From a virus: DNA of 39,995 nucleotides. Positions 10,116-19,584 of this stretch are shown here, piece after piece. The stretch is from positions 1 to 39,995 of the IMG/VR virus record IMGVR_UViG_3300010354_000206; one strand, given 5' to 3'. The position numbers and the translations under genes were made by a program. The number at the start of each line of letters is the position of its first letter. The stretch's first letter is position 1. The notes beneath the pieces were generated by a model, which saw nothing but the letters and a program-made list of their open reading frames with translations, ran no database searches and was not told where the DNA came from.

Positions 10116-12850
10116 TAGGTTAGAATATTCTTGAAGTAGACTTGTTGAGCTTTATAATTTGTTAAAACCTCGCTACTATTTAGAGGTTTACTATAAAACT
10201 TTAAACTTCCTATATGACCACGAAGACCACTAGTAATTCCCCCTCGGTCTCCTCCCATGAAGTTGCCATAGCGGTACATTCCGTCTGTGTAGCCTCCTCC
10301 GACGATCCATGGGGTGTAGAAGGGATTGAGCTTTGGACCGTTCTTGAGGCTTCTGGGGCCGTCTACGGAGCTTGATCCATACTCGAAGCTGTTGTCCTTT
10401 TTGAAGCTAGGAAGATCTGGTGTAGCATACTCTCTTACGCCAAAAACCTCACTTAAGGAGGAGGTAGCCATTAATTGGCCGTCACAGTACATTCGCATTT
10501 GATTAGTTTGAGGATCACCAACAATATCAACTAAAACAAAAGTTGATGATGCCGCTCCAAAGCTTTTACCATTTACCGTTGTACTACAATCAACTTTCAT
10601 TTTGTAGTAGCCTTGCATAGAACCGCAGTCAACTTTATTAATCCAAGAACAAGAGCTTAAATCTCTAGCTTGTGTGGGCGCAATAAAGAAGGATAGAGAA
10701 CTTGTAGGATCATTGGCAGCATTAGAATTACTATAACCTGTTGATTCTTTTGTAATTCTTCTGTCTCTTGTAAACCCTGCAATAACTCCTCTCACGAAAG
10801 TATCCCCATTATCAGGTAATAAATAATCTAAATCAGTAGTAGTTCCTGTTGCATTTATTGATATAGCACTACCTCTAGATCCAACATTTTCGTTAGCAAT
10901 AATTGCTTTGGTTAAAGATGATGCAGTAGAACTTAACCATCCAGTAGAAGCATTAGTTAGGTTTGGAACATGAACCCAACACTCAATTGTAAACCCAGAT
11001 GGATTATACATAAGTTCTTGATACTCTACAGTATCTGGAAGTCTTATGAATGATCCTAAGGCTGATGCTAGGGTTGGGGAGGATACCTTATTTTTAACAA
11101 TTCCTTCTAAGTAAGGTATGGATAAGCCAGAAACAAACACTGAGCTTGGGTTTGAAGCAACTAACTGAACATTGTTATATGAATTATTAGTTATTGTATT
11201 CGTTATATCAAAATCAGTAGAGGAAGGTTGAACTACTTTTGTTTGAAGGAAATTGTAAATTCCAAATAAATTCTCTGTTACAACCGTATCAGTAAGAGAT
11301 AGAATTGTTGAAGATGTGTCTGGTTCTGAATATAGAATATCTCCAACTCCAATTTCTGGAACTATTAGCTCATTGATCGTTAGAGCATCTGTCTCTCTGA
11401 TTGGTGGAGACGCATATTTAGTTTCTATGGGAAGAACTATTCCAGACACTTCACCTTGTCTAAATGTTAGTGCTCTCTGCTTCTCAAACTCAATACCGAA
11501 GTTGTAATCATTTAAGTAAGAGAAATCATTAATAGGAACTTCGCCTTTCTTGAATATCTCCTCTTCCCCTCTTGTCTTGTCAAAAATATTTGGGGCCTTT
11601 ACAGCAATTTCAATCTGCTTTTTGCGTCTTCTTATCTTTGAGTTATGATTAGCAATTTCAGAAGCTAAAGCTAATCTCATATTCTTTGTGATAGATGTTT
11701 CTTGATTAGAAGTTATTGCAAGCTGATCTGTGAGTAGAGAAGATAAGTCCCAAATATGCTTATCTCTTTGCTCTGTTATATTTCTCAAGAAATGGTCTGC
11801 ATTATAATGCTCCATCAAGAAAGGGCTATCGTCTATGAGATCTGGATCAAATAAAGTATTTTTGTATTGATTAAACTGATCTAGAGTTATTGCCTGACCC
11901 TTGCCACCCAAGTTGGAGTTGTGCTCATATTTCCACTTCTCCCCCTCTGGAACTACAGTGGAATTTATATTTACAAAGATAGGGTTTAATCCACCTGTTT
12001 GTGAGTCATAGTAAAGGCCATCTTTTGTCAGTAAGAAATATCCTCTAGTGCTAATAGGGGGCCCAAAAGACAATCTGAGAAGACCCTCTTGATCTCCTTC
12101 AGGCTCCTCTCCTGTATCATCAATAGCGAATCTCTTATAATTTGTTTCTGCAAGAATAGCGTCAAACTCAACAGAATCAGATATGCGGGGTTCTTTTGTC
12201 GGGTCTTGCTGTCTATCCTGAATAATTGTATTGATATTGTCAATGAACTTATCGCACTTAGTAATAAATTCTGAGGCAGCAGCTAATCTTTGCCTGGATA
12301 GTGCGTACTTCTTCTCCAACATACTAGAGAGTTCCCCAGAAGAAAGTGCGTTCTTTTGATCTGCTGAATTTCCACTTTGAAAACTTTGTAGTCTTTCAAA
12401 TGTTTGTAAGCAGTTTAGTATTTCATTAACTTGTTGAGATATACTCTGATAGTTTGAATAAAGTTGGGCTCCCGCTGAAGCTACTTGAGTAAAGCCAGAA
12501 ACTATACCTTTTAGATTTTTTAAAACCTGAACTGTGTCATTGTCTAGCTTACCTTTAGCGGAGTCCGAAACAAACTTTAATCTTCCTGTTTCAGTGTCAA
12601 ACTCAATAATTCCAGTATCAAACATTAACGCTTTAACAATACCTTTAGTTACTGAGTTTGCAGCATCCCTACCATCTTCTGCCAAATCAGAAAGGTTTAA
12701 TAAAATGTCGCTTGGAAGAACTGACAAAGCATCCGCAGTTAGTTCTAAAAGACAGTTAGGAACTCCAAAGGCTGTTCCTAATGCCTGAAATGGGTTCTGC
12801 CCTTGAGAACCCTGAACTCTTAAAAATGTTTCTAGATCGAATGCTGCCAT
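10115..12850 (-). CDS. Virion protein with C-terminal LamG/concanavalin-like lectin domain
   Basis: A 911-residue protein. The first 400 residues are largely helical, with coiled-coil-like stretches, a Gln-rich segment and basic clusters (NHNSKIRRRKKQIEIA). From about residue 610 to 905 there is a LamG/concanavalin A-like jelly roll: SGFTIECWVHVPNL begins it, MRMYCDGQLMATSSL is the typical strand-hairpin-strand, and GHIGSLKFYSKPLNSSEV closes it. Such domains usually bind glycans or act as adhesins. The gene lies between spike and gp25-like genes, so the product is probably a baseplate component carrying a host-binding module. The start follows AGGTAG and shares one base with the stop of the spike gene. 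A locally GC-rich patch (about 10220-10440) falls inside the lectin-domain coding region. Confidence 0.75.
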   Translation of the reverse strand: MAAFDLETFLRVQGSQGQNPFQALGTAFGVPNCLLELTADALSVLPSDILLNLSDLAEDGRDAANSVTKGIVKALMFDTGIIEFDTETGRLKFVSDSAKGKLDNDTVQVLKNLKGIVSGFTQVASAGAQLYSNYQSISQQVNEILNCLQTFERLQSFQSGNSADQKNALSSGELSSMLEKKYALSRQRLAAASEFITKCDKFIDNINTIIQDRQQDPTKEPRISDSVEFDAILAETNYKRFAIDDTGEEPEGDQEGLLRLSFGPPISTRGYFLLTKDGLYYDSQTGGLNPIFVNINSTVVPEGEKWKYEHNSNLGGKGQAITLDQFNQYKNTLFDPDLIDDSPFLMEHYNADHFLRNITEQRDKHIWDLSSLLTDQLAITSNQETSITKNMRLALASEIANHNSKIRRRKKQIEIAVKAPNIFDKTRGEEEIFKKGEVPINDFSYLNDYNFGIEFEKQRALTFRQGEVSGIVLPIETKYASPPIRETDALTINELIVPEIGVGDILYSEPDTSSTILSLTDTVVTENLFGIYNFLQTKVVQPSSTDFDITNTITNNSYNNVQLVASNPSSVFVSGLSIPYLEGIVKNKVSSPTLASALGSFIRLPDTVEYQELMYNPSGFTIECWVHVPNLTNASTGWLSSTASSLTKAIIANENVGSRGSAISINATGTTTDLDYLLPDNGDTFVRGVIAGFTRDRRITKESTGYSNSNAANDPTSSLSFFIAPTQARDLSSCSWINKVDCGSMQGYYKMKVDCSTTVNGKSFGAASSTFVLVDIVGDPQTNQMRMYCDGQLMATSSLSEVFGVREYATPDLPSFKKDNSFEYGSSSVDGPRSLKNGPKLNPFYTPWIVGGGYTDGMYRYGNFMGGDRGGITSGLRGHIGSLKFYSKPLNSSEVLTNYKAQQVYFKNILT

Positions 12851-13932
12851 TATGTTTCTACCTGTATTGGATATGCACTATCTATGCTTGCTATCGAAGG
12901 TGCGTTAGGGGAAGCTAATCCAGAGTTTAAATCTATAGAAGCTCCGTCAAGATTGATTTCTCCACCAGATTGCATATCTATGCCACCTCCAGCATCAATA
13001 CTTAACTTTCCTCCAATTTTTAAATTAAGGTCTCCTCCAACTACTATATCTAGGTTATTTCCAGATCTAATCTCTATTTTACCTTCCGAATCTACCCGTA
13101 CAACTGAAGTATTGGCTCTAGTTCTTATTTGTATAACTTGGGAGGCGTTTTGCTCAGTGCATTCAATATGAATTTTACCTGTGCTTTGGGATCTAGAATA
13201 AATATTTACATCCTTATTTCTAGATTCTATATTAACATTACCATAAAGGTCGTTTGCAGGTTCCTTGTTTATACCAGTGGAAGTATTTGCAATGGTAAGT
13301 TCTAACCCGTCCAATAAGTGAACTAAGTATCGCCCGTTTGAGGACCTGTGCTCCTGCCCTTTATTAGCGTAAGTTTTTAATAATCTTGGGCCATCAACAA
13401 CTGTATCTGAGGATGTTATGGTTATACCATCTCCATGTTCATTCTTTAAAATAACACTATTTACTAAAGGACTATCTATTAAACTTAATTCTTTTCCAGC
13501 AACCGACTTTAATTGTAATTTTGTATTATAATATTCTGGATTATATTCATTAGATAAAACAACCTTGTTTCCTAATGGATCTTTAAAAACTAGCCTCTGG
13601 GGAACTCCTCTGGCTTTATATACTTGATCATCTACTTTATCAGAGGGGGATTTTAACTCCTCTGATAATACTATAGGATTGTCTGTCTCATCTGTTAAAT
13701 CTTCTAATACTGATCCTATGTAATAAAAAGTTTCCCGGTCTTCAGGTTGCACTACTAGGATAGTTTGCCCAACTGTTGGTAAAGCTACAAATCCAGAACC
13801 ACCATTTCCAAAATAAGGAGAAGTGTAACTTATCTCTCTATTTTGATTTCCTAGTATTTGGACTCTAGCCAAAAACTTAAATGTTGTAGAGATTTGATCA
13901 ACATTAACAACCTCTGCTATTGATACTTTCAT
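12850..13932 (-). CDS. Baseplate central spike, gp5/gpV-like (OB fold plus beta-helical tip)
   Basis: A 360-residue protein. Residues about 10-85 form an OB-fold-like region (FKFLARVQILG, GFVALPTVGQTILVVQPEDR, FYYIGSVLED), as in the N-terminal domain of phage spike proteins. Residues about 270-345 are a run of short strands with Gly/Asp turns (VDSEGKIEIRSGNNLDIVVG, GDLNLKIGGKLSIDAGGG, GEINLDGASIDL), matching the triple-stranded beta-helix of membrane-piercing spikes. The lysozyme domain found in T4 gp5 is absent. The product should form the trimeric tip under the hub that punctures the outer membrane on sheath contraction. A T4-type late-promoter octamer lies about 23 bases upstream of the start, with a purine-rich ribosome-binding region in between, so this gene can probably start its own late transcript. 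Confidence 0.87.
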   Translation of the reverse strand: MKVSIAEVVNVDQISTTFKFLARVQILGNQNREISYTSPYFGNGGSGFVALPTVGQTILVVQPEDRETFYYIGSVLEDLTDETDNPIVLSEELKSPSDKVDDQVYKARGVPQRLVFKDPLGNKVVLSNEYNPEYYNTKLQLKSVAGKELSLIDSPLVNSVILKNEHGDGITITSSDTVVDGPRLLKTYANKGQEHRSSNGRYLVHLLDGLELTIANTSTGINKEPANDLYGNVNIESRNKDVNIYSRSQSTGKIHIECTEQNASQVIQIRTRANTSVVRVDSEGKIEIRSGNNLDIVVGGDLNLKIGGKLSIDAGGGIDMQSGGEINLDGASIDLNSGLASPNAPSIASIDSAYPIQVET

Positions 13933-16652
13933 TAAGCCCCTTCCTTTGGTTTCTTATTTATAATAGCTTGAGGGTCTTGAACATTATTTATTGATGGTCT
14001 TATAAGTTTAAATTCAGAAGACATCTCACTCATTGACATCTTGTGTTTAAAACCGCAAATTCGATATAAGCCGGAAGCCAATCTAGTTAAATCATCTCGA
14101 TCATTAAATTGAGAATTATCAAACTTTTTTTCCGTTCCTACAAATTGAGGTGCTTGGGCAAATACTAAACAATCAGAAAGTAATGTAGCATTTGAGGATA
14201 AATGATACATAGGAACTGTCTCTATAGTAATTTCCAGAAGTTTAGTATAAACTTGATTTGTTAAATCAAACATTATATTTGCAACATTGTTAACGCTTGC
14301 AATATCAATATTATAAGTTGGTCTGTTTTTATTGTTTAACATTAACTGTGCTTGTTCCACACACCCCCTTGCTATAATATCTAAATTTTGATTGTTTTTA
14401 TAAGTCTCTAAAATATCAGGAGGAACTCCATTAGTTTTAAAATTTTCTAAAAGCTCTTTAGTTAGTTCTTCTTTTGTATTCTTCCCAGCTAAGGAAGTGC
14501 TTAGTTTATTAGCAATATAATTTTGTAAAGTATAGCTATTTAAAAATCTAGTCATCTTAGTTTTTTCATCGTAAGGTCCTGCTAAGTGACGAACTGCTCT
14601 TTTTTGTAATTCAACATTAAATCCCGTCATCAATTCTGAAAGATACACGGGGCTTAAATCTATTTTTAGTTTTAGAACATTTGAATTTTTTGTATTAAAT
14701 CTGAAAACGGGCTTACCTTTTAAAAGCTTTTCTTTATTAGTTGATTTAAAAGAATAAAGGAACTCGTCTGGAACTTCGCTAATGCTTCCAAAAGGCATAT
14801 TCTTATCCTCTGGAAATCTTAGGGAATATACTTTAAAATTATAATCTTTCGTTAAAACAGTCTCGTCTGATGGGTGAAGTAAATCTCCTTTAGCGGGTCC
14901 AAATACAACTTCATCTTTGTTAAATAGGGGTTCTTTAGATATAGTTTGTATCTTGTCATCAATTTCTTTTATTCCAGAAGCATCAACAGTAACTCTTTGT
15001 TCTTTTAATTGTTTAATTGATTCTTCCCGTTGTTTAATCTGTTCTGGAGTTGCTGCTATTTGTTTTGCTTTTAAACCAATATTAACTTTCTCTAAGCCCT
15101 CAAAGTCTTTAGAAATATATTCTCCTCCATATAAAAATTTACTTATTAAATATGAATCTCCAAAGACTATCCAAGGTTCAGTAGGATCCACAATAACATC
15201 TGAAGTAAAGAGTGAATCTTTTTTATTGTGGTACTCTTCCCAAACCTTAATTATTTTTCTATTAGTTTCATAATAACAACTAACTGGAATTTTATACATT
15301 CCTCCAAATCTATTAATTCTATCTATAACATCCATTAATCTAGCATAAGGATCATACGCTTGATTTTCTTTCGTGCTATCACTTATAGATGCATAATAAT
15401 TGTGAGAAGTAAAATGTTTGACCACATTTTCATCAGGAGACTTAGATCTTTCAACTTCACTTACCCCAGCTAGTATTGAAGATTGCCCAGTTGTTCCTTG
15501 CTGTGGACTTTGGACTTCTGGAGTATAGTTAGATTCATAAGAATTTAAAGATATACCTAAATACCCTAAAATATCAGCTAACCTATTTCGATAAGAAGCA
15601 GCTATAAGTAAATTTGAATTGTTTAATCGAGGATATTGCAATTTCCAGTTAAATACATTATCTTTATTTTTTTGTTCACTAATAGTCAAATCATGTGCTA
15701 TATTACTTGAAAGTAATAGATAATTTAAATTTGGTAGTAGAACTATTACATTAGGATTTCCAGTAGCTTTTCGTATAAAATCACGAATTGCATCAGTTAC
15801 AATTAAATGCAAATCAAAATATTTTAATGCTTTAGATACAGCTTTTACTCTCTGTTCTTCTTCTTGTAAAACTTCAAAGTAAATATTACTTTGTAAAGAC
15901 TCTAAAACATTAGTTATAGTTTCCTCTTGTTTAGTGTCTTTACCATAAAATCTTGAAGTTTCTCCTTTTACATATTTATCAAAAGTAAATTTTGAAGAAC
16001 TTCCATTAATAGATCTTCTCATTCCATAGTAATTAAATACATATGCCCCACCCCCTGCATCTGCAAAGGAGCCAGCCTTATCTGCTAAAGATATAAAGTT
16101 ATTTGTTGGAGTTAGGTGTAGAGTAATTTTTTTAAACTCTTCTAAGGAGATATCAATTTTATTAACAGTACATTCAAAAGGTCCTGCCCAGCTTTCTATG
16201 TTTGTTCCTGCTCCATATGCTACATAAAACTTTCTGAGTATATTTTGATTAGCGTAAGCTTGACGGAAGAGAAGTGTTTTATATTCTTCTTCGCTTATAC
16301 CTTTTTGTTGTAATTGTTTCTTTTCATCATTCGAAAGCTTTTGTTGTGTTGATGGAAAAAATGCATCAGCCATCGCTTCGGGATAAAAGTTGCTTCCTAC
16401 GAATTTTGATTCAAATTCGTTTTTTGGATCTATTAGTTCTATTTTTATAACACACTCAGAACCCTGTTGAGTATGTTCCAATGAAATTATATTTGGATTA
16501 GCATAATTAGAAAATAATAAATAATCCCCGGTTTCTCCAGAAAATTTACTAATGATATCCTCTGTTTGAAGAGGAAGCTTCAGTGTAAATAAGTTATCTG
16601 TTGCTTTTTTATTAAAAGCTATGAAAACATAAGGGGTTGGAATAGTAGTCAT
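13932..16652 (-). CDS. Probable baseplate hub protein (gp27/gpD-like by position)
   Basis: A 906-residue protein, mostly mixed alpha/beta with a Lys/Glu-rich coiled region near the middle (PEQIKQREESIKQLKEQRVT). No diagnostic motif is visible to me. The N-terminus (beta-rich, with VFIAFNKKATDNLFTLKLP and IKIELIDP) resembles the first beta-barrel of hub proteins that surround the spike, but this is a weak resemblance. The gene is immediately before the spike gene and after the gp53-like gene, which is where a hub protein (T4 gp27, P2 gpD) would be expected. It is much longer than gp27 (about 390 residues), so extra domains must be present. It overlaps the upstream gene by 4 bases. Hub is the best inference; another large structural role is possible. 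Confidence 0.55.
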   Translation of the reverse strand: MTTIPTPYVFIAFNKKATDNLFTLKLPLQTEDIISKFSGETGDYLLFSNYANPNIISLEHTQQGSECVIKIELIDPKNEFESKFVGSNFYPEAMADAFFPSTQQKLSNDEKKQLQQKGISEEEYKTLLFRQAYANQNILRKFYVAYGAGTNIESWAGPFECTVNKIDISLEEFKKITLHLTPTNNFISLADKAGSFADAGGGAYVFNYYGMRRSINGSSSKFTFDKYVKGETSRFYGKDTKQEETITNVLESLQSNIYFEVLQEEEQRVKAVSKALKYFDLHLIVTDAIRDFIRKATGNPNVIVLLPNLNYLLLSSNIAHDLTISEQKNKDNVFNWKLQYPRLNNSNLLIAASYRNRLADILGYLGISLNSYESNYTPEVQSPQQGTTGQSSILAGVSEVERSKSPDENVVKHFTSHNYYASISDSTKENQAYDPYARLMDVIDRINRFGGMYKIPVSCYYETNRKIIKVWEEYHNKKDSLFTSDVIVDPTEPWIVFGDSYLISKFLYGGEYISKDFEGLEKVNIGLKAKQIAATPEQIKQREESIKQLKEQRVTVDASGIKEIDDKIQTISKEPLFNKDEVVFGPAKGDLLHPSDETVLTKDYNFKVYSLRFPEDKNMPFGSISEVPDEFLYSFKSTNKEKLLKGKPVFRFNTKNSNVLKLKIDLSPVYLSELMTGFNVELQKRAVRHLAGPYDEKTKMTRFLNSYTLQNYIANKLSTSLAGKNTKEELTKELLENFKTNGVPPDILETYKNNQNLDIIARGCVEQAQLMLNNKNRPTYNIDIASVNNVANIMFDLTNQVYTKLLEITIETVPMYHLSSNATLLSDCLVFAQAPQFVGTEKKFDNSQFNDRDDLTRLASGLYRICGFKHKMSMSEMSSEFKLIRPSINNVQDPQAIINKKPKEGA
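13955..13962 (-). promoter_or_regulatory. T4-type late promoter box upstream of the spike gene
   Basis: Read on the minus strand, the octamer is TATAAATA, the T4 late-promoter consensus recognised by gp55-type sigma factors. It lies inside the 3' end of the hub gene. The expected start site would fall about 6 bases downstream, leaving a short leader containing AAGGAAGGGG before the spike ATG at 13932. Coincidence cannot be excluded in AT-rich DNA, but the placement is right. Confidence 0.5.
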
Positions 16653-16957
16653 TTGTTCTTTGGTAATAAAATTCTTTGATTTGCACCAAGGGATTCAAAA
16701 GGATCAGAAATGTTATTTACAAACATGATCAACCACCAATTTCTAGGATCCCCGTAGTATTCGTTTGCTATTAAATCAGGTCTATTTTTCAATCCAGCAG
16801 GAATGTATCCAACTTCATAATCAAAAACAGTATCTATTTTTGCAATGATATCCTCATATGCAGGAGAATTCACTATGCTTGTAATCTTTCTTCCTTTATG
16901 AGTATAAACAACTCTATCTAGAGAATAAGGTCCTCTATTTTTAGTAGTAGAAATCAT
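16649..16957 (-). CDS. Baseplate wedge protein gp53-like / LysM-like
   Basis: A 102-residue protein whose C-terminal half has the gp53/LysM-type signature: YIPAGLKNRPDLIANEYYGD, then RNWWLIMFVNNI, DPFESL and RILLP. In T4 gp53 the LysM-like fold acts as a structural clamp in the inner baseplate that ties wedges together; here it is short, as many minimal gp53-type proteins are. The N-terminal part (GPYSLDRVVYTHKGRKIT) is unremarkable. It starts at an ATG with AGGAGA upstream and overlaps both neighbours by 4 bases. It lies between a tube/baseplate protein and the putative hub, consistent with a core baseplate component. Confidence 0.85.
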   Translation of the reverse strand: MISTTKNRGPYSLDRVVYTHKGRKITSIVNSPAYEDIIAKIDTVFDYEVGYIPAGLKNRPDLIANEYYGDPRNWWLIMFVNNISDPFESLGANQRILLPKNK

Positions 16958-17817
16958 AATAACTCTCCTGGATCCATACTTGGCTCTTCTGTGAACATTG
17001 CTTCGTATCCAGATAAATTATCTCTAGATACTACTTGGCCTCTTTGGAATTTACCGAAATCCCCAGCCCTAACCTCTTCTAAGCTTAAAGAAAACTTCAT
17101 TATTCTTGGGAATAAGGTCTGCATCTCAAACCCAGATTTATCATCATAAGTTATTGAATATTTCTTACAAATACATGGAACATCTTGATAAAGAAGCCCA
17201 TGAGTAAATCTAATTATTGGGGGACCTAAAACTGGGTTTTTAGAATTAGTAACAACAGAAGTTCTAACAATATTAGTCCAGTATAATCCAAGCTCGGCTG
17301 CTTTCACATTTATTAAATTTTTCTGTGTTTCTAATTCAGGGGATGGGCCAACAATTGATAATCCTTTAAAAACTGAAGGAATTCCATTAAAAGTATGAAA
17401 TGAAAGCACATTTGGATACTCTGTTTTAGCTTTTTGTAAAAACTTATTAGCTAGTTTACTAGATTGTTTAGCAAAAGGGTCTTGGGTAGCATTACTAATG
17501 GTTTTTGCCCAATCCCGTGTAACAGGCTGAGATTGATCGTTTAGTGCTTCTGGATGTTCGTAAATAATGTGGGGTAAATTTATAGTAAATGTTAATTCGA
17601 ACTGTCTTGAATCCGCACCTGTGTAACCATATAAATTACTAGATCTAGAAAGTAACTTAAACTCTGTATATCTAGCGGATTTACTTTCTCTAATATCAAT
17701 ATTCTCATAGAATGGTAAAACTACTTGAACAAAACTCTCTCCTTCTTTAGGACTAGGATAATAAAATACTACTCTAGATCTTTCGGGAAGTTGTCTATTT
17801 GTATTATAACTTGGCAT
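16954..17817 (-). CDS. Tail/baseplate protein, possible tube-initiator-type
   Basis: A 287-residue protein encoded directly after the tape measure and before the gp53-like gene. It has a run of beta strands with polar/aromatic alternation (RVVFYYPSPKEGESFVQVVL, RYTEFKLLSRSSNLYGYTGA, FELTFTINLPHI), suggestive of a tube-like or hub-cap beta-barrel. In other contractile phages the proteins in this position start the tail tube or bridge the hub and the tube (T4 gp48/gp54 or P2-like X/U-type proteins). I cannot show homology from motifs alone, so the exact role is uncertain. It has an AAGGAAA ribosome-binding sequence and is separated from the tape-measure stop by 12 bases. Confidence 0.55.
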   Translation of the reverse strand: MPSYNTNRQLPERSRVVFYYPSPKEGESFVQVVLPFYENIDIRESKSARYTEFKLLSRSSNLYGYTGADSRQFELTFTINLPHIIYEHPEALNDQSQPVTRDWAKTISNATQDPFAKQSSKLANKFLQKAKTEYPNVLSFHTFNGIPSVFKGLSIVGPSPELETQKNLINVKAAELGLYWTNIVRTSVVTNSKNPVLGPPIIRFTHGLLYQDVPCICKKYSITYDDKSGFEMQTLFPRIMKFSLSLEEVRAGDFGKFQRGQVVSRDNLSGYEAMFTEEPSMDPGELL

Positions 17818-17829
17818 ATATTTTCCTTA

Positions 17830-19581
17830 TCAATAAGTCCTAGATGAACTTGGAGGTCTTAGAAGTGGCTTTGTTTGTTTTACATTCTGGTTCACTAATT
17901 CTAACTTTTGTACGGTCTGAGTTTGAGCTTGTACAGTTTGAGTAGAGTTTTCTGTTTGCACATTTGAATTATCTACTAATTTTTCTATTCTGTCATTAAG
18001 CACGACCATTTGTGATGCAACTGGATTTGTTGATTGCAATCCTAACATCACTCTAAAAGCATCCTCTAATTCTTTATTAGTAGTCTTTATAAACTCAGGA
18101 ATTTTAATTTCTTTTCTTGTGTTTTTTTCAATTTGTTCGGATGTTGTTAAAGCAGATTGATCTATTTTTTGTCTTAATGCGTCTGCTTTTTTCTGATATT
18201 CTAATGAATCATTTTCAAAACCAGTTGACCAATCTCCAAAAGTAATAGAAGAAAGAACGCTATAAAATCCTTGAGCTAATCTGTAAACTATTAGCATCAT
18301 ATAGTCTCCAAAGTTATTAAAAACTTTTTTAAGTTCAGAAAAGATGTCAGAAAATCCAAAATCAAAAATATTCATTACAGCATATAAAGCTAATCCCAAT
18401 GCAACTACTACTCCAATAAGTGGAAGTAGTGGAGATAATAAAGCAATAAATGCCTGTACTAATGCTGTTAATGTTGGAATTAGGAAAGCAACTACTAGAG
18501 TAGTTATGCTTATAAATCCAATAATAAGAAGATCTGTAAAACGGCTAAGTGAAGTAATAGACTTAATTACTTCACTTATAAATTTAATTACAGGAATCGC
18601 CCCATCAATCAAAACTTTAACAGCATCCATCACCGACTGTTTTATTGGAGCAAACAAAGAGTCCATTAAATTTTTAAAATTATTAATTACTTGATCAAAT
18701 GCTTTTGTTGGATCGTTTTCCTTTATATTATTTGCTGTTCTTTCAAGTTCTGTATTTAAGGATAAGAATAACCCAGCACTCCCCCCTGTCATTTCTTGTA
18801 ACAATCTAATGTTCTCTATTTGAGAACCTTGCATAGATTGCACTCCCATTGAAAATCTTCTAATTGCTTCGATTGCTAGTGCAGATTGTTCTTCTGGAGA
18901 TCCTTGACCAGAGATCAATCTTCTAGATAGGTCTTGAACTCCGAATCTAGCAAGCATATTTTGATTTTTACTAGAGACATCGGTTAGGATTGTTAACGCT
19001 CTAGCAACATTATCTGCATTGCGTTCCCCTCCTAATTTAGCTGTTAGTTGACTTACAAAAGATGCAAACTGAGAAGTGTCTTGCCCAGCTAAGGAAAGAG
19101 TTTCCATTACAGGCTGAAGTTTTTGTAATTGATTAACTAAAACTTCTGTAGAAATTCCATATCTTAACGCAGAATCCAAAGTAGCTTTTGCAAGGGCATT
19201 AGTCTGACTCTCAGATAATCTCAAAGCAACTTGAAGTTCTCTAAATGCAGCTATAGTTGGAGCACTTGATTTTCCTAATGCCTCCTGGGCGGCAGCTAGT
19301 TTTATCAATTCCCTATTATTCCCAAACAATGCTTGTCTATTTAATTCTAACCCAATTGAAAATTTACTATTTAAAGTTAAATTTAATCCTTCCGTAGCAG
19401 CTAACCCTCTACCAGCCACATCTGTATAGGATCTATTAATACTTAAAGCTTTATTGTTTAAATCATTAAAATCATCAACAACAGTATTTACCTTAGCAGT
19501 AAACGCTGAAATAACAGATTCTAAACGACTTAAAGAAGCTCTAAAGTTATTAGCAATCTCTTGTAATTGATCAGGATCCAC
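17830..19581 (-). CDS. Tail tape measure protein
   Basis: A 583-residue protein with the standard tape-measure layout: a long helical N-terminal part (1-340), a strongly hydrophobic stretch that would form two or more transmembrane segments (about 350-405: LLIIGFISITTLVVAFLIP, then LLPLIGVVVALGLALYAVM), and a helical, Gln-rich C-terminus. Tape-measure proteins set tail length and help DNA cross the inner membrane. At about 0.15 nm per residue it would predict a tail near 87 nm, short for T4-like phages. The start is GTG, preceded by AGAGGTGAT at good spacing; the next internal Met is too far downstream to be the start. It begins 3 bases after the preceding stop. Position between small tail genes and baseplate genes agrees. 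Confidence 0.88.
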   Translation of the reverse strand: MDPDQLQEIANNFRASLSRLESVISAFTAKVNTVVDDFNDLNNKALSINRSYTDVAGRGLAATEGLNLTLNSKFSIGLELNRQALFGNNRELIKLAAAQEALGKSSAPTIAAFRELQVALRLSESQTNALAKATLDSALRYGISTEVLVNQLQKLQPVMETLSLAGQDTSQFASFVSQLTAKLGGERNADNVARALTILTDVSSKNQNMLARFGVQDLSRRLISGQGSPEEQSALAIEAIRRFSMGVQSMQGSQIENIRLLQEMTGGSAGLFLSLNTELERTANNIKENDPTKAFDQVINNFKNLMDSLFAPIKQSVMDAVKVLIDGAIPVIKFISEVIKSITSLSRFTDLLIIGFISITTLVVAFLIPTLTALVQAFIALLSPLLPLIGVVVALGLALYAVMNIFDFGFSDIFSELKKVFNNFGDYMMLIVYRLAQGFYSVLSSITFGDWSTGFENDSLEYQKKADALRQKIDQSALTTSEQIEKNTRKEIKIPEFIKTTNKELEDAFRVMLGLQSTNPVASQMVVLNDRIEKLVDNSNVQTENSTQTVQAQTQTVQKLELVNQNVKQTKPLLRPPSSSRTY

Positions 19582-19584
19582 TTA

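Noticed and set aside
14917-15273. A 118-codon plus-strand frame within the hub gene
   Set aside because: It has no ribosome-binding site, lies opposite a well-supported gene, and shows no recognisable protein pattern.
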